This document shows, piece by piece, positions 17,281-25,242 of a DNA stretch of 64,000 nt. Both the position numbers and the translations under genes were made by a program. The notes beneath the pieces were generated by a model. It saw only the letters and a list, made by a program, of their open reading frames with translations. It did no database searches and was not told the DNA's origin. Within the stretch, counting starts at the first letter, position 1. Each line of letters starts with the position of its first letter. The stretch is from JAYSYM01 sp964543475 (lineage in GTDB: Bacteria; Bdellovibrionota; Bdellovibrionia; Bdellovibrionales; JAMPXM01): positions 186,001-250,000 of the forward strand of contig CAZIYJ010000001.1 of NCBI GenBank assembly GCA_964543475.1, read 5' to 3'.

Positions 17281-18100
17281 ATCAAAAACTAAACAACGGT
17301 TGAATTTCGCCAGCATGTTTCTCATGCTGGCTTTCTTTTCGTCGTGTAACTTCTCTTCTGAAAAACTAGAAATCGAACGCGCAGAAAAAGCAGCACACGA
17401 GAAGCGATTTGAAGACAGTTACAAACACTATCTCAGAGTTATCGACAAAGACCCCAAAGCACCGGCGGCACTTCAGGCGACAGCAGAGGCGGCCCGACTC
17501 GCACATTACGAGCTAAAAGAGTTTAAGCCGGCCATTCAGCTTTATAAAAACTTGGTTTTGTATTCTAAGTCCGAGAAAGAGCGATCGTTTGCGCAAATGA
17601 AAATTGCCGAGATTTATTTTCAGAGCCTCAATGACTACGGAAATGCAGTGGTCGAATACAATCGCTTGCTCGACCTCCCGCACTCTCTTCAAGAGGAGTT
17701 TACGTTTCGTCTAGCAATCGCAAAGAGCTATTTCTACATGAATAACTCTTTTCAGGCGCAAGCTGAGCTCAATCAGCTCGAGAAAAAATTTACTCATCGT
17801 GACCAGGTCTTTGAGATTTTGTTTTTACGAGCGAACATCATGCTCACAAGTAAAGATCTTGATGGCGCAATAAAAGTTTTGAGAGATTTGGAAAAGCGCG
17901 ACCCCGATCGATTCAAAAAAGAATTAATGGGATTAGTTTTAGCGAAATGCTACGAGGAGCAACGGAATCTTTTGGCGGCAGTAGAAGTTCTTGAATCGAT
18001 GCGGTCTTACTATCCACGAACTGAGTTTTTGAATCGTCGAATTAAGAGCCTGAAAGAGCGGGCCGCACTACTTCCGGGAGCGAAAGGGTTTAGAAAATGA
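17249..18100 (+). CDS. TPR-repeat lipoprotein
   Basis: A 283-residue exported protein with a basic N-terminus (many Lys/Arg in residues 4-17), a hydrophobic stretch MFLMLAFF and a lipobox-like FSSC, so it is probably lipidated at about Cys33. The rest is helical with several TPR-like units (for example FEDSYKHYLRVIDKDPKAP and LDGAIKVLRDLEKRDPD). Such tandem repeats are protein-binding scaffolds, comparable in general form to BamD or YbgF, but I cannot assign it to either. It begins inside gyrA and ends with ATGA shared with atpZ, so it is translationally coupled on both sides. A downstream ATG at about 17315 is an alternative start. Confidence 0.8.
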   Translation: MPMTKSSHRTKSKTKQRLNFASMFLMLAFFSSCNFSSEKLEIERAEKAAHEKRFEDSYKHYLRVIDKDPKAPAALQATAEAARLAHYELKEFKPAIQLYKNLVLYSKSEKERSFAQMKIAEIYFQSLNDYGNAVVEYNRLLDLPHSLQEEFTFRLAIAKSYFYMNNSFQAQAELNQLEKKFTHRDQVFEILFLRANIMLTSKDLDGAIKVLRDLEKRDPDRFKKELMGLVLAKCYEEQRNLLAAVEVLESMRSYYPRTEFLNRRIKSLKERAALLPGAKGFRK

Positions 18101-18336
18101 AAAACTCTTATGTCTACTTTATAGGTTTGACGACGGAGCTTGCCGTTCTGGTTGTGACATTTTTGTACCTTGGCAGGTGGGTTGATGAGTACATGGGTTG
18201 GAACGGGTTCGGCGTGGCGGGTGGAGCTTTTATTGGGCTCGGTATCTGGATCACTCACCTTGTTTCGGCCATGAATAAGGCGGCAAAACTCGAGGAAAAA
18301 CAGGCAAAAGAAGCCGACTCAGGACCAAAAGAGTGA
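18097..18336 (+). CDS. atpZ: AtpZ/AtpI-family ATP synthase accessory protein
   Basis: A 79-residue protein with two predicted membrane helices: LTTELAVLVVTFLYLGRWVDE and then GGAFIGLGIWITHLVSAM, followed by a charged cytoplasmic tail. The GRWVDE-type motif after helix 1 is typical of AtpZ (putative F0F1-ATPase subunit), which with AtpI helps c-ring assembly or Mg2+/Ca2+ supply. The ATG overlaps the previous stop (ATGA) and its own stop overlaps the GTG of the next gene. It opens the ATP synthase Fo part of the operon. Confidence 0.8.
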   Translation: MKNSYVYFIGLTTELAVLVVTFLYLGRWVDEYMGWNGFGVAGGAFIGLGIWITHLVSAMNKAAKLEEKQAKEADSGPKE

Positions 18337-18659
18337 AGGTCTTTTTCCTTAGCTACTTCATTGGGGCTCTGATCGGAGCAATAGTTTTACTAGTCTGGCA
18401 CTCCCAGCTCGCAGCAGTTTCTTTCTTGGTCGGATCGGCTCTCATGATGCTTAATGTTGCGACTTTGAACGTTGCATGGGGGCGCATTCTAGCCAAAAAA
18501 CAAGTTGCCCTACCGGTTGGCGTCATTGTAATTAAGTATGCGATTCTAGGCTTCATTATTTATTACATCGCCACCGAGAGCTCTCTGCTTGTTCCATGGT
18601 TCGCAGCAGGATTTTCGTTGGTGCTCGTTAGCTCAGTAGCATCTACGTTTAAGAGGTAG
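18333..18659 (+). CDS. atpI: ATP synthase subunit I (AtpI-like)
   Basis: A 108-residue membrane protein with four hydrophobic segments (FLSYFIGALIGAIVLLVW, LAAVSFLVGSALMMLNV, VGVIVIKYAILGFIIYYIA, LLVPWFAAGFSLVLVSSVA), matching the AtpI family, which aids assembly of the c-ring. It starts with GTG in a GTGA overlap with atpZ and lies three bases before atpB. The position immediately upstream of atpB-atpE is the main support, as AtpI sequences are poorly conserved. Confidence 0.75.
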   Translation: MKVFFLSYFIGALIGAIVLLVWHSQLAAVSFLVGSALMMLNVATLNVAWGRILAKKQVALPVGVIVIKYAILGFIIYYIATESSLLVPWFAAGFSLVLVSSVASTFKR

Positions 18660-18662
18660 GAT

Positions 18663-19349
18663 TTGGGACACTTTACTTGGTTAGATCTTCTTCACATCGA
18701 TCATCATTACTCACATGTTTATCTTGGTTTGATTGCGACAGGACTGATCGTTCTTCTTAGCGTGACTGCGCGAGTTGCTTTAGGAAATGCAGAAGCAGCC
18801 GTAATTCCGGCGAGCCGATTTTCTGTAAAGGGTGTTTTCGAACTGATCGTTGAATTCATCAACTCACTGGTTGGGTCGGTGATGGGTGATAACGGACAGA
18901 AGTTTGTTCCGCTGTTTGCTTCAGTTTTCTTTTACATATTTTTAAATAACATTATCGGTTTGTTCCCTGGCTGGTCAGCAGCAACAGCGAACATGAACAC
19001 CGCATTTGCGATCGGCATCTTCATTTTCTTTACCTATAATTTCTTAGGCATAAAAGAAAATGGCCTCGCTTACTTGAAGCATTTCCTTGGGCCAATGTTA
19101 CTTCTTGCGCCGCTCATGCTACCACTCGAAATTATCTCTCACGTTGTGCGACCAATGAGCTTGGGACTTCGTCTCAGCGGTAACATGACTGGCGATCACA
19201 CCGTACTGGGAATCTTTTTAGATCTCGTCCCTTACGTTGTTCCTGTTATTTTCTATGGCCTTGGCACATTTGTTAGTTTTGTGCAGGCTTTTGTATTCAC
19301 ATTACTTTCAATGATCTATATCGCGATGGCGACAGCACACGATCATTGA
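18663..19349 (+). CDS. atpB: ATP synthase Fo subunit a
   Basis: Membrane stator subunit that forms the two ion half-channels against the c-ring. The 228-residue protein is highly hydrophobic; the essential arginine is Arg170 in RPMSLGLRLSGNM, and the FLNNIIGLFPG and PLEIISHVVRP segments are typical. The start codon is TTG at 18663 behind the Shine-Dalgarno AGGTAGGA, and no ATG fits. Only Fo genes (a, c) are here; b, delta and the F1 subunits are not in the window, so the ATP synthase genes are split in this genome. Confidence 0.95.
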   Translation: MGHFTWLDLLHIDHHYSHVYLGLIATGLIVLLSVTARVALGNAEAAVIPASRFSVKGVFELIVEFINSLVGSVMGDNGQKFVPLFASVFFYIFLNNIIGLFPGWSAATANMNTAFAIGIFIFFTYNFLGIKENGLAYLKHFLGPMLLLAPLMLPLEIISHVVRPMSLGLRLSGNMTGDHTVLGIFLDLVPYVVPVIFYGLGTFVSFVQAFVFTLLSMIYIAMATAHDH

Positions 19350-19365
19350 GAAAAGGGGACCTCGT

Positions 19366-19677
19366 ATGAAGAAGTTTTTATTCACTCTTGCAACTGCACT
19401 ATTCGCAGTTCCAGCTTTCGCACAAGACGCAGTTACTGCAACTAGCACTAGCGCTGGTGGCTTAGTAGCTCTTGGCGCAGGTGTTTGTCTTGCAGTTGCA
19501 GCTCTTGGCGGCGCGCTCGGACAAGGTAAAGCAGCAGCAGCAGCACTTGACGGTATTGCTCGTAACCCAGCAGCAGCTGGCAAGATTCAAACGCCGCTCA
19601 TCTTGAGCTTAGCGTTCATCGAATCACTAGTAATTTACGCGCTCATCATCGCGTTCCAACTTGTTGGAAAGATCTAG
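19366..19677 (+). CDS. atpE: ATP synthase Fo subunit c with N-terminal signal-like extension
   Basis: Rotor-ring subunit. The 103 residues comprise an N-terminal segment like a cleavable signal (MKKFLFTLATALFAVPAFA, cut expected after Ala19), a short Thr/Ser-rich part, then two transmembrane helices joined by the polar loop ARNPAAA. The ion-binding carboxylate is Glu86 in helix 2 (AFIESLVIY). Gln53 in GQG of helix 1, Glu86, Ser87 and Tyr91 line up with residues of Na+-binding c subunits, but the Val and Thr of that site are Phe and Leu here. Signal-bearing c subunits occur in some deltaproteobacterial lineages. It lies 16 bases after atpB and ends before a strong terminator. Confidence 0.95.
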   Translation: MKKFLFTLATALFAVPAFAQDAVTATSTSAGGLVALGAGVCLAVAALGGALGQGKAAAAALDGIARNPAAAGKIQTPLILSLAFIESLVIYALIIAFQLVGKI

Positions 19678-19710
19678 TCCGTAGTTTGTAATCAGTTTTA
19701 CCTATGAATA

Positions 19711-19746
19711 ACCCAGCCGAAGCTTGTCTTTGGGCTGGGTTTTTTA
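19711..19746 (+). terminator. intrinsic terminator after atpE
   Basis: ACCCAGCC at 19711-19718 pairs perfectly with GGCTGGGT at 19733-19740, then a run of six T. It ends the gyrA-to-atpE transcript. Confidence 0.9.
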
Positions 19747-19807
19747 TTTCTTAATTTAACCCAAATAAATTGGTCAAATTGCAGTAGGCATTTGCCGACA
19801 AGACTTC

Positions 19808-21187
19808 ATGTCCAAATTCGCGCCGATGGCTAATCACAAACCAAAGCTTTTGATTCTTGCTAGCCGTCCGGCAGACTTCAAATCGGCGATTGGATACCTT
19901 CGTCGTCGCGACTACGAAGTCGATATTTCAGAATCACTTAGCCAAGCAATCGAGTCGGTAGCGGCAGGCACATGCGACTACTTACTTCTTAGTATCGACT
20001 TCCCAAATTCCCGTGCCGAAATTCTTCCGCAAGTTCTTGAGCAAACATTCAACGTGGCCGTCATAGTGTTCGCAGAAAAACAAGATCGAAGGACAACTCA
20101 GCGTTTAGGAAGTTTAAAGGCCCGAAATATTTTATTTTCTCAGCCGAGCGGGCCAAGCATTCATGCGCGCATCAAGCAGGTTTGGGTGGCGACTCCGACA
20201 GAGCGCGAGGCAAAACGAAAACAGGCGATTGAAGCGAAGGCCGCAAAGAATGACGAAAAATTTCTTACACCTCAAGAGGTCGCAAACCAACTTCTCGAAC
20301 TTCTAAACAGAACACTAGTTCAACAGCCATCAACGCCAGATTTCGTAACGATTGAAGGCACGCCGAAATCAAACGAGTTTTCAACGACTGCGCCGGCAGT
20401 TATTTCTCGATTCAGAAAGAAAAGACCGAACAAAGGGATCTCGCTTGATGACTACGGAAATCCGATCTCGCGCCCAGTAGTCTTTGAAACAAAAGTTCAT
20501 GAAGCCGTCTGGGACACAGTCGATAAATCTCTAAAAGATGTTTGTCCGTCTGACTCTAAGTTAGGTCATATGATGGGACCGGTGACCGAAGCTGAGCTGA
20601 TGTGTATCGACTCGATGAATTTTAAAGGAACCTTTGTGATTGCTTATTCGGGCGATGAGGGTTCGGCAGATGCATCACCATTAGTCGCAGCGGAATCGAA
20701 GCTAATCGAAGACTTAAAAGAGCGTGGCTATCATATTCGCGATGAAGACGTGAAAGTGCTACCGATGTTCGACTTTGATATTCCGACAAAGCTTTTGAAT
20801 TCAGCCGAAATCGTGGTCACTCATACTTGCAGGCAGTTTGATGTGTCGTTTGCTTACTATTCTTCGACACGCTTGATCCCAATCTTTGAAACAGCAACAG
20901 AAGATCCAATGTTGACGGTTGATATTGGACAATTTGTTCCAGGATCAGTTGTGAACGTTGATATCTTCTTGCCGATGCCACTCAATAAGAAGTTCGTTCG
21001 CTACTGGAGACGAGGCTCAGAAGCTACCGAGGAGCAGTTAACTAAAGTGGCAAGTCACGGCGCTGTTCAATTGAGCGTGAGAAAAGACCAGGCTGATTTA
21101 TTTAGTCAGTACTGCGCTTATCAGGCGATTAAAGCCGAAGTCGCACGTATTGAGTCGATTCGTGCGCTAAAGAAGAGAGCCTCTTAA
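19808..21187 (+). CDS. protein with degenerate receiver-like N-terminal domain, unknown function
   Basis: A 459-residue soluble protein. Residues about 12-120 follow the alternating pattern of a response-regulator receiver (KLLILASRPADFKSAIGYL, YEVDISESLSQAIESV, CDYLLLSIDFPN), with Asp at the strand-3 end (SID) but no acidic pair after strand 1, so it is at best a pseudo-receiver. A Lys/Glu-rich linker follows, then a C-terminal domain (about 230-459) that I do not recognise, containing DYGNPISRPVVFE and VDIGQFVPGSVVNVDIFLPMPLN. No signal peptide or membrane segment is seen. ATG at 19826 is an alternative start. It converges with uvrA with no bases between the stops. Confidence 0.75.
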   Translation: MSKFAPMANHKPKLLILASRPADFKSAIGYLRRRDYEVDISESLSQAIESVAAGTCDYLLLSIDFPNSRAEILPQVLEQTFNVAVIVFAEKQDRRTTQRLGSLKARNILFSQPSGPSIHARIKQVWVATPTEREAKRKQAIEAKAAKNDEKFLTPQEVANQLLELLNRTLVQQPSTPDFVTIEGTPKSNEFSTTAPAVISRFRKKRPNKGISLDDYGNPISRPVVFETKVHEAVWDTVDKSLKDVCPSDSKLGHMMGPVTEAELMCIDSMNFKGTFVIAYSGDEGSADASPLVAAESKLIEDLKERGYHIRDEDVKVLPMFDFDIPTKLLNSAEIVVTHTCRQFDVSFAYYSSTRLIPIFETATEDPMLTVDIGQFVPGSVVNVDIFLPMPLNKKFVRYWRRGSEATEEQLTKVASHGAVQLSVRKDQADLFSQYCAYQAIKAEVARIESIRALKKRAS

Positions 21188-23815
21188 TTACTTTTTACTT
21201 TTCTGGGGCGGAGATAAAACGGCTTTCAAATATTTAGCCGTTTCGCTCGACTTACTTTTTAAAATTTGCTCAGGCGTACCGACAGCAACAAGCTGACCAC
21301 CTTTGCTGCCGCCGTCAGGGCCGAGATCAATCACGTAATCCACAGACTTAACAACATCAAGATTATGTTCGATCACTAAGACAGTGTTGCCTTGATTAAC
21401 AAGTTCCTGCAAAAGCTCGATTAGTTTTGCGATGTCCGCAAAGTGAAGGCCTGTGGTTGGCTCGTCGAGAATATATAAGGTTTTTCCGGTGCCGCGCTTA
21501 CTAAGTTCTTTGCTTAGTTTAACTCTCTGAGCTTCTCCGCCCGACAGAGTTGTCGAGCTTTGACCGAGAGTCATATAATCAAGCCCAACTTGGTTAAGTG
21601 TTTCAAGTTTTCGGCGAATGTTCGGGTGGTTCTGGAAAAACCCAAGCGCTTCTGCAACACTCATTTCAAGAACATCAGCAATGCTCTTTTCTTTGTATTT
21701 AATGGCGAGTGTTTCTCGATTGTACCTTCGTCCGTTGCAAGTATCGCAGTGAACATACACGTCCGACATGAAGTGCATTTCTACTTTGACCATGCCTCCG
21801 CCCTGACATGCTTCGCAGCGACCGCCCTTTACGTTAAAACTAAATCTGCCCGGAGCGTAACCTCGAACCTGTGAGTCGGGAAGCGAGGCAAATAAATCGC
21901 GGATTAAAGGGAAAAGTCCCACATATGTTGCTGGAGTTGAGCGCGGAGTTCTGCCGATCGGGTTCTGGTTGATATCGATGACCTTATCGATGTTGTCTAA
22001 TCCAGAAACCGACTTATGCGGAGAAACTTCCCAGCGAAGCTTAAAGAAGTGATTCGCAAGCACTCGGTAAAGCGTATCCATGATTAAAGTCGACTTGCCC
22101 GAACCCGAAACGCCAGTCACGGCGGTGAAAGTTCCAAGTGGAATCTCGATGCTAACATCTTTAAGATTGTTGCCGGTGGCACCACTTACTTTAAGAGCCT
22201 TGCCGTTACCGGGCCTGCGAACTTTCGGAATTGGTATCTGCATTCTTCCAGACAGATATTGACCCGTTACGCTTTCGAGATCTTTTGCGATGTGATCGGG
22301 AGTTCCTGCCGAAATAACTGCACCGCCGAGTACGCCTGCACGAGGACCTAGATCGATGACATGATCTGCCGATCGAATCGTGTCTTCATCATGTTCGACC
22401 ATCAAAATAGTATTTCCGAGATCGCGAAGGTCGCGAAGTATGTCGAGCAGACGATGATGGTCTCTTGGATGAAGACCAATGCTAGGTTCATCGAGAACGT
22501 ACAAAACACCAATCAGTGAAGAGCCCACTTGTGTCGCAAGACGAATTCGCTGCGCTTCTCCGCCTGAAAGAGTTCGTGTCGGTCGATCAAGGCTCAAATA
22601 GCCTGTTCCAACACGAATCATGTAGTTCAAACGACCATCAATTTGCGTAAGAATTTTGTCGCCGATTAAGTTCTGTTTTTCGTTCCAAGAAACTGATTTA
22701 AGAGAGTCTTTCAAATCAACAGCCGAAAGCGCTGCAAGTTGAGTGATGTTCTTGCCGGCAATAAAAACGTTTCGAGGTTCTTCGCGAAGGCGCGAGCCTT
22801 TGCAATCAGGACAAACTCGTAATGCGAGCTCATCAACTTCTCCGTCATCTCCCTCTTCAGAATCAGACTTAATTGTTTTTACGACGCGATATTTTGTTTC
22901 AGTAACCGTGCGAGGCTCGTCACCGCTTTGGTAGCTTTGGCTTTCTATCTCTTCGATGTCGATTGTGCCCAGGCCATTACAGGTTTGACACGCGCCCCGA
23001 GGATTGTTGAAAGAAAAAAGACGAGGCTCAATATCAGGGAAGCTATAGTCACATTTTGGACAAGCAGAATAGATGCTGTAGCTCTTGCGATCGCCCGACG
23101 CATTTTCGACAACGACTCGTCCGTTTCCGTACTGAAGTGCCGAATGTACACTCTCAGCAACTCGTCCGCGAATTCCGTCTTTCAAAATGACTTTATCAAT
23201 CACGATGTCGATATCATGCGATTTAGTTTTCGTGAGCTTCTTTGCTTTTTCGAGCTCAGTGTAGACGCCGTCGATCTTTGCGGTCACGAAACCACGCTTG
23301 AGCCACTTTTGGAACTCAGCTAAGAACTCGCCTTTTTTACCCTGCGCAAATGGCGAAAGAATAAATAAGCGCGTGCCACTTGGGCCCCTCATGATTTCAT
23401 TAATAATCTGATCGGGTGTTTGGCCCTGAACAGGAACTTTGTGAATCGGGCAGTGGGCAACGCCAACTTTTGCATAGAGCAGTCGAAGATAATCGTAAAC
23501 TTCAGTCACTGTTCCTACGGTTGAGCGCGGGTTCAGTCCAACTGACTTTTGATCGATCGCGATTGCTGGCGACAATCCTGTGATCGAATCGACATCAGGC
23601 TTTTTTAATTTGTCTAAAAAATTTCGAGCGTAAGTCGAGAGCGAGTCAACGTAACGACGCTGTCCTTCGGCGTAGATTGTGTCGAAGGCAATACTCGACT
23701 TACCGCTACCACTAAGTCCAGTGATGACAGTGATTTGGTTGCGAGGAACTTGAACGGTAATGTTCTTTAAGTTGTGCTCGCGCGCGCCTTTAACTGTAAT
23801 GCCTTCGAAAGACAA
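21188..23815 (-). CDS. uvrA: excinuclease ABC subunit A, compact form
   Basis: DNA-damage sensor of nucleotide excision repair. The 875-residue protein has the tandem ABC ATPase layout: Walker A GLSGSGKSS (33-41), UvrB-binding region (about 120-245), zinc cysteines CPKC and CQTC (252-279), CPDC (335-338), LSGGEAQR and VLDEPSIGL, then the second half with GVSGSGKST, the zinc module CEAC...CDTC, LSGGEAQRVKL and ILDEPTTGL. It is about 65 residues shorter than usual because the segment between CQTC and CPDC, normally the about 110-residue insertion domain, is a short acidic stretch. It is the last gene of a long leftward run. Confidence 0.95.
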   Translation of the reverse strand: MSFEGITVKGAREHNLKNITVQVPRNQITVITGLSGSGKSSIAFDTIYAEGQRRYVDSLSTYARNFLDKLKKPDVDSITGLSPAIAIDQKSVGLNPRSTVGTVTEVYDYLRLLYAKVGVAHCPIHKVPVQGQTPDQIINEIMRGPSGTRLFILSPFAQGKKGEFLAEFQKWLKRGFVTAKIDGVYTELEKAKKLTKTKSHDIDIVIDKVILKDGIRGRVAESVHSALQYGNGRVVVENASGDRKSYSIYSACPKCDYSFPDIEPRLFSFNNPRGACQTCNGLGTIDIEEIESQSYQSGDEPRTVTETKYRVVKTIKSDSEEGDDGEVDELALRVCPDCKGSRLREEPRNVFIAGKNITQLAALSAVDLKDSLKSVSWNEKQNLIGDKILTQIDGRLNYMIRVGTGYLSLDRPTRTLSGGEAQRIRLATQVGSSLIGVLYVLDEPSIGLHPRDHHRLLDILRDLRDLGNTILMVEHDEDTIRSADHVIDLGPRAGVLGGAVISAGTPDHIAKDLESVTGQYLSGRMQIPIPKVRRPGNGKALKVSGATGNNLKDVSIEIPLGTFTAVTGVSGSGKSTLIMDTLYRVLANHFFKLRWEVSPHKSVSGLDNIDKVIDINQNPIGRTPRSTPATYVGLFPLIRDLFASLPDSQVRGYAPGRFSFNVKGGRCEACQGGGMVKVEMHFMSDVYVHCDTCNGRRYNRETLAIKYKEKSIADVLEMSVAEALGFFQNHPNIRRKLETLNQVGLDYMTLGQSSTTLSGGEAQRVKLSKELSKRGTGKTLYILDEPTTGLHFADIAKLIELLQELVNQGNTVLVIEHNLDVVKSVDYVIDLGPDGGSKGGQLVAVGTPEQILKSKSSETAKYLKAVLSPPQKSKK

Positions 23816-23830
23816 TTCTACTCCTCGCCT

Positions 23831-23876
23831 GCAGAGCTGGCGATTAACGTTGCTAGCAGAGCTGGCAATTAACGTA
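23831..23876. repeat. 25-base-period tandem duplication at the end of the phosphohexomutase gene
   Basis: GCAGAGCTGGC-ATTAACGT occurs at 23831-23850 and again at 23856-23875 with one difference (G versus A). The right copy carries the stop codon of the phosphohexomutase gene (complement of TTA at 23869-23871) and the left copy repeats it in the gap before uvrA. Confidence 0.8.
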
Positions 23877-25242
23877 ACAGCGGATTTACGACTGCTTCAA
23901 TCCGCTCTTGAATCTGATTTAGACCTTCTTGAGTGTCGGCTTCAAATCGCAAGACCAATACGGGCTGAGTATTTGACGCTCTCGCCAGTGCCCAGCCATT
24001 TTTAAAACTAATTCGCACACCATCGATCATGTTCACTTTGTATTCGGCCGTGTCTTCTTTATAAATTTCTTTAAGTCGACTGACGATCGCCCACTTCTTT
24101 GCTTCGGTAGTATCAATGCGAATCTCGGGGGTATTGTATGCTGTTGGCAGCCCTTCTAAAAGCTCTGGGATTGTTTTTCCTGACCGAGCAAGGATTTCTA
24201 CTAATCGTAAACCCGCATAAAGAGCGTCATCATAACCATAATTGCGATCAGCAAAGAAAATGTGGCCAGAAAGCTCTCCGCCAAACGGACAACTTTCTTC
24301 TTTGATTTTAGTTTTGATTAAACTGTGCCCAGTTTTCCACATGATCGGCTGCCCGCCGTGATTCCGAATGTCATCGTAAAGACGATCAGAACACTTCACA
24401 TCTCCAACGATCTTCGCACCTTTGTGCTCTTTGAGGATAGCTCGGCTGACGAGCACCATAAGCTCGTCACCTAAGATAAAGCGACCGTTATGATCGACGA
24501 TTCCGACGCGATCGGCGTCGCCATCAAAACCAATCCCAATCAAAGAACCTGTTTCTTTAACAGCCTTTTTTAAAGCGACTAAGTTTTTTTCGACAGTTGG
24601 ATCAGGGTGGTGATTAGGGAATCTTCCATCTGGTTCTTCGAATAAAATTGTTGGCTTAAGACCAACGCCCTCGAAAAGCGCCCGTGCGATGCAACCAGCA
24701 GCGCCATTTCCGCAATCGAGAACAAAAGGAATCTGCGGAAGATTTACGAATTCTTTTTTATAGCGAGCTAGATATGACGGGAAAATGTCGTAAGTTTTTT
24801 GTGAACCCTTGCCGACCGCAAACTTTTTGGCCTGCATAATCTTAAGCAGCTCCTGAATCTGTTCTCCGTAAAGAGAGGTCTTCGCAAACGAGAGCTTGAA
24901 GCCGTTGTACTCAGGTGGGTTGTGACTGCCTGTGACCATGATGCCACCGTCGGTGCCCGGCAGTTCGAACATTGAGAAGTAAGAAATCGGAGTCGTAACA
25001 AGCCCGAGCATAACAACATTTGCGCCACAGCTCATCATGCCTTCGCAAAGTGATTTAGCGATTGGAGGGCTGTGTAGTCGAGCATCGTAGCCGATTGTGA
25101 GCTGCGGATTCGGCTTACCAAGTCGCTCAATGACAAACGATGCAAAAGTTTGTCCGAGAGCAAAAGCAAACGCTATGTCGAAGTCACTGTCGACCACACC
25201 ACGAATGTCGTATTCACGAAAAATTTCTGGATTCATTTTCAT
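23869..25242 (-). CDS. phosphomannomutase/phosphoglucomutase (AlgC/ManB type)
   Basis: Alpha-D-phosphohexomutase that interconverts hexose 1- and 6-phosphates, feeding nucleotide-sugar and LPS synthesis. The 457-residue sequence has the phosphoserine loop VTGSHNPPEYNGFK with Ser in the TGSHNP motif, the metal-binding GFDGDADRVG, the sugar-specificity loop GGELSGHIFF and a C-terminal phosphate-binding loop near RASNTQPVLVLRFEA. The GGELSGH form is typical of the dual phosphomanno/phosphoglucomutases. It overlaps pdxA by four bases and precedes uvrA. Confidence 0.93.
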   Translation of the reverse strand: MKMNPEIFREYDIRGVVDSDFDIAFAFALGQTFASFVIERLGKPNPQLTIGYDARLHSPPIAKSLCEGMMSCGANVVMLGLVTTPISYFSMFELPGTDGGIMVTGSHNPPEYNGFKLSFAKTSLYGEQIQELLKIMQAKKFAVGKGSQKTYDIFPSYLARYKKEFVNLPQIPFVLDCGNGAAGCIARALFEGVGLKPTILFEEPDGRFPNHHPDPTVEKNLVALKKAVKETGSLIGIGFDGDADRVGIVDHNGRFILGDELMVLVSRAILKEHKGAKIVGDVKCSDRLYDDIRNHGGQPIMWKTGHSLIKTKIKEESCPFGGELSGHIFFADRNYGYDDALYAGLRLVEILARSGKTIPELLEGLPTAYNTPEIRIDTTEAKKWAIVSRLKEIYKEDTAEYKVNMIDGVRISFKNGWALARASNTQPVLVLRFEADTQEGLNQIQERIEAVVNPLLR

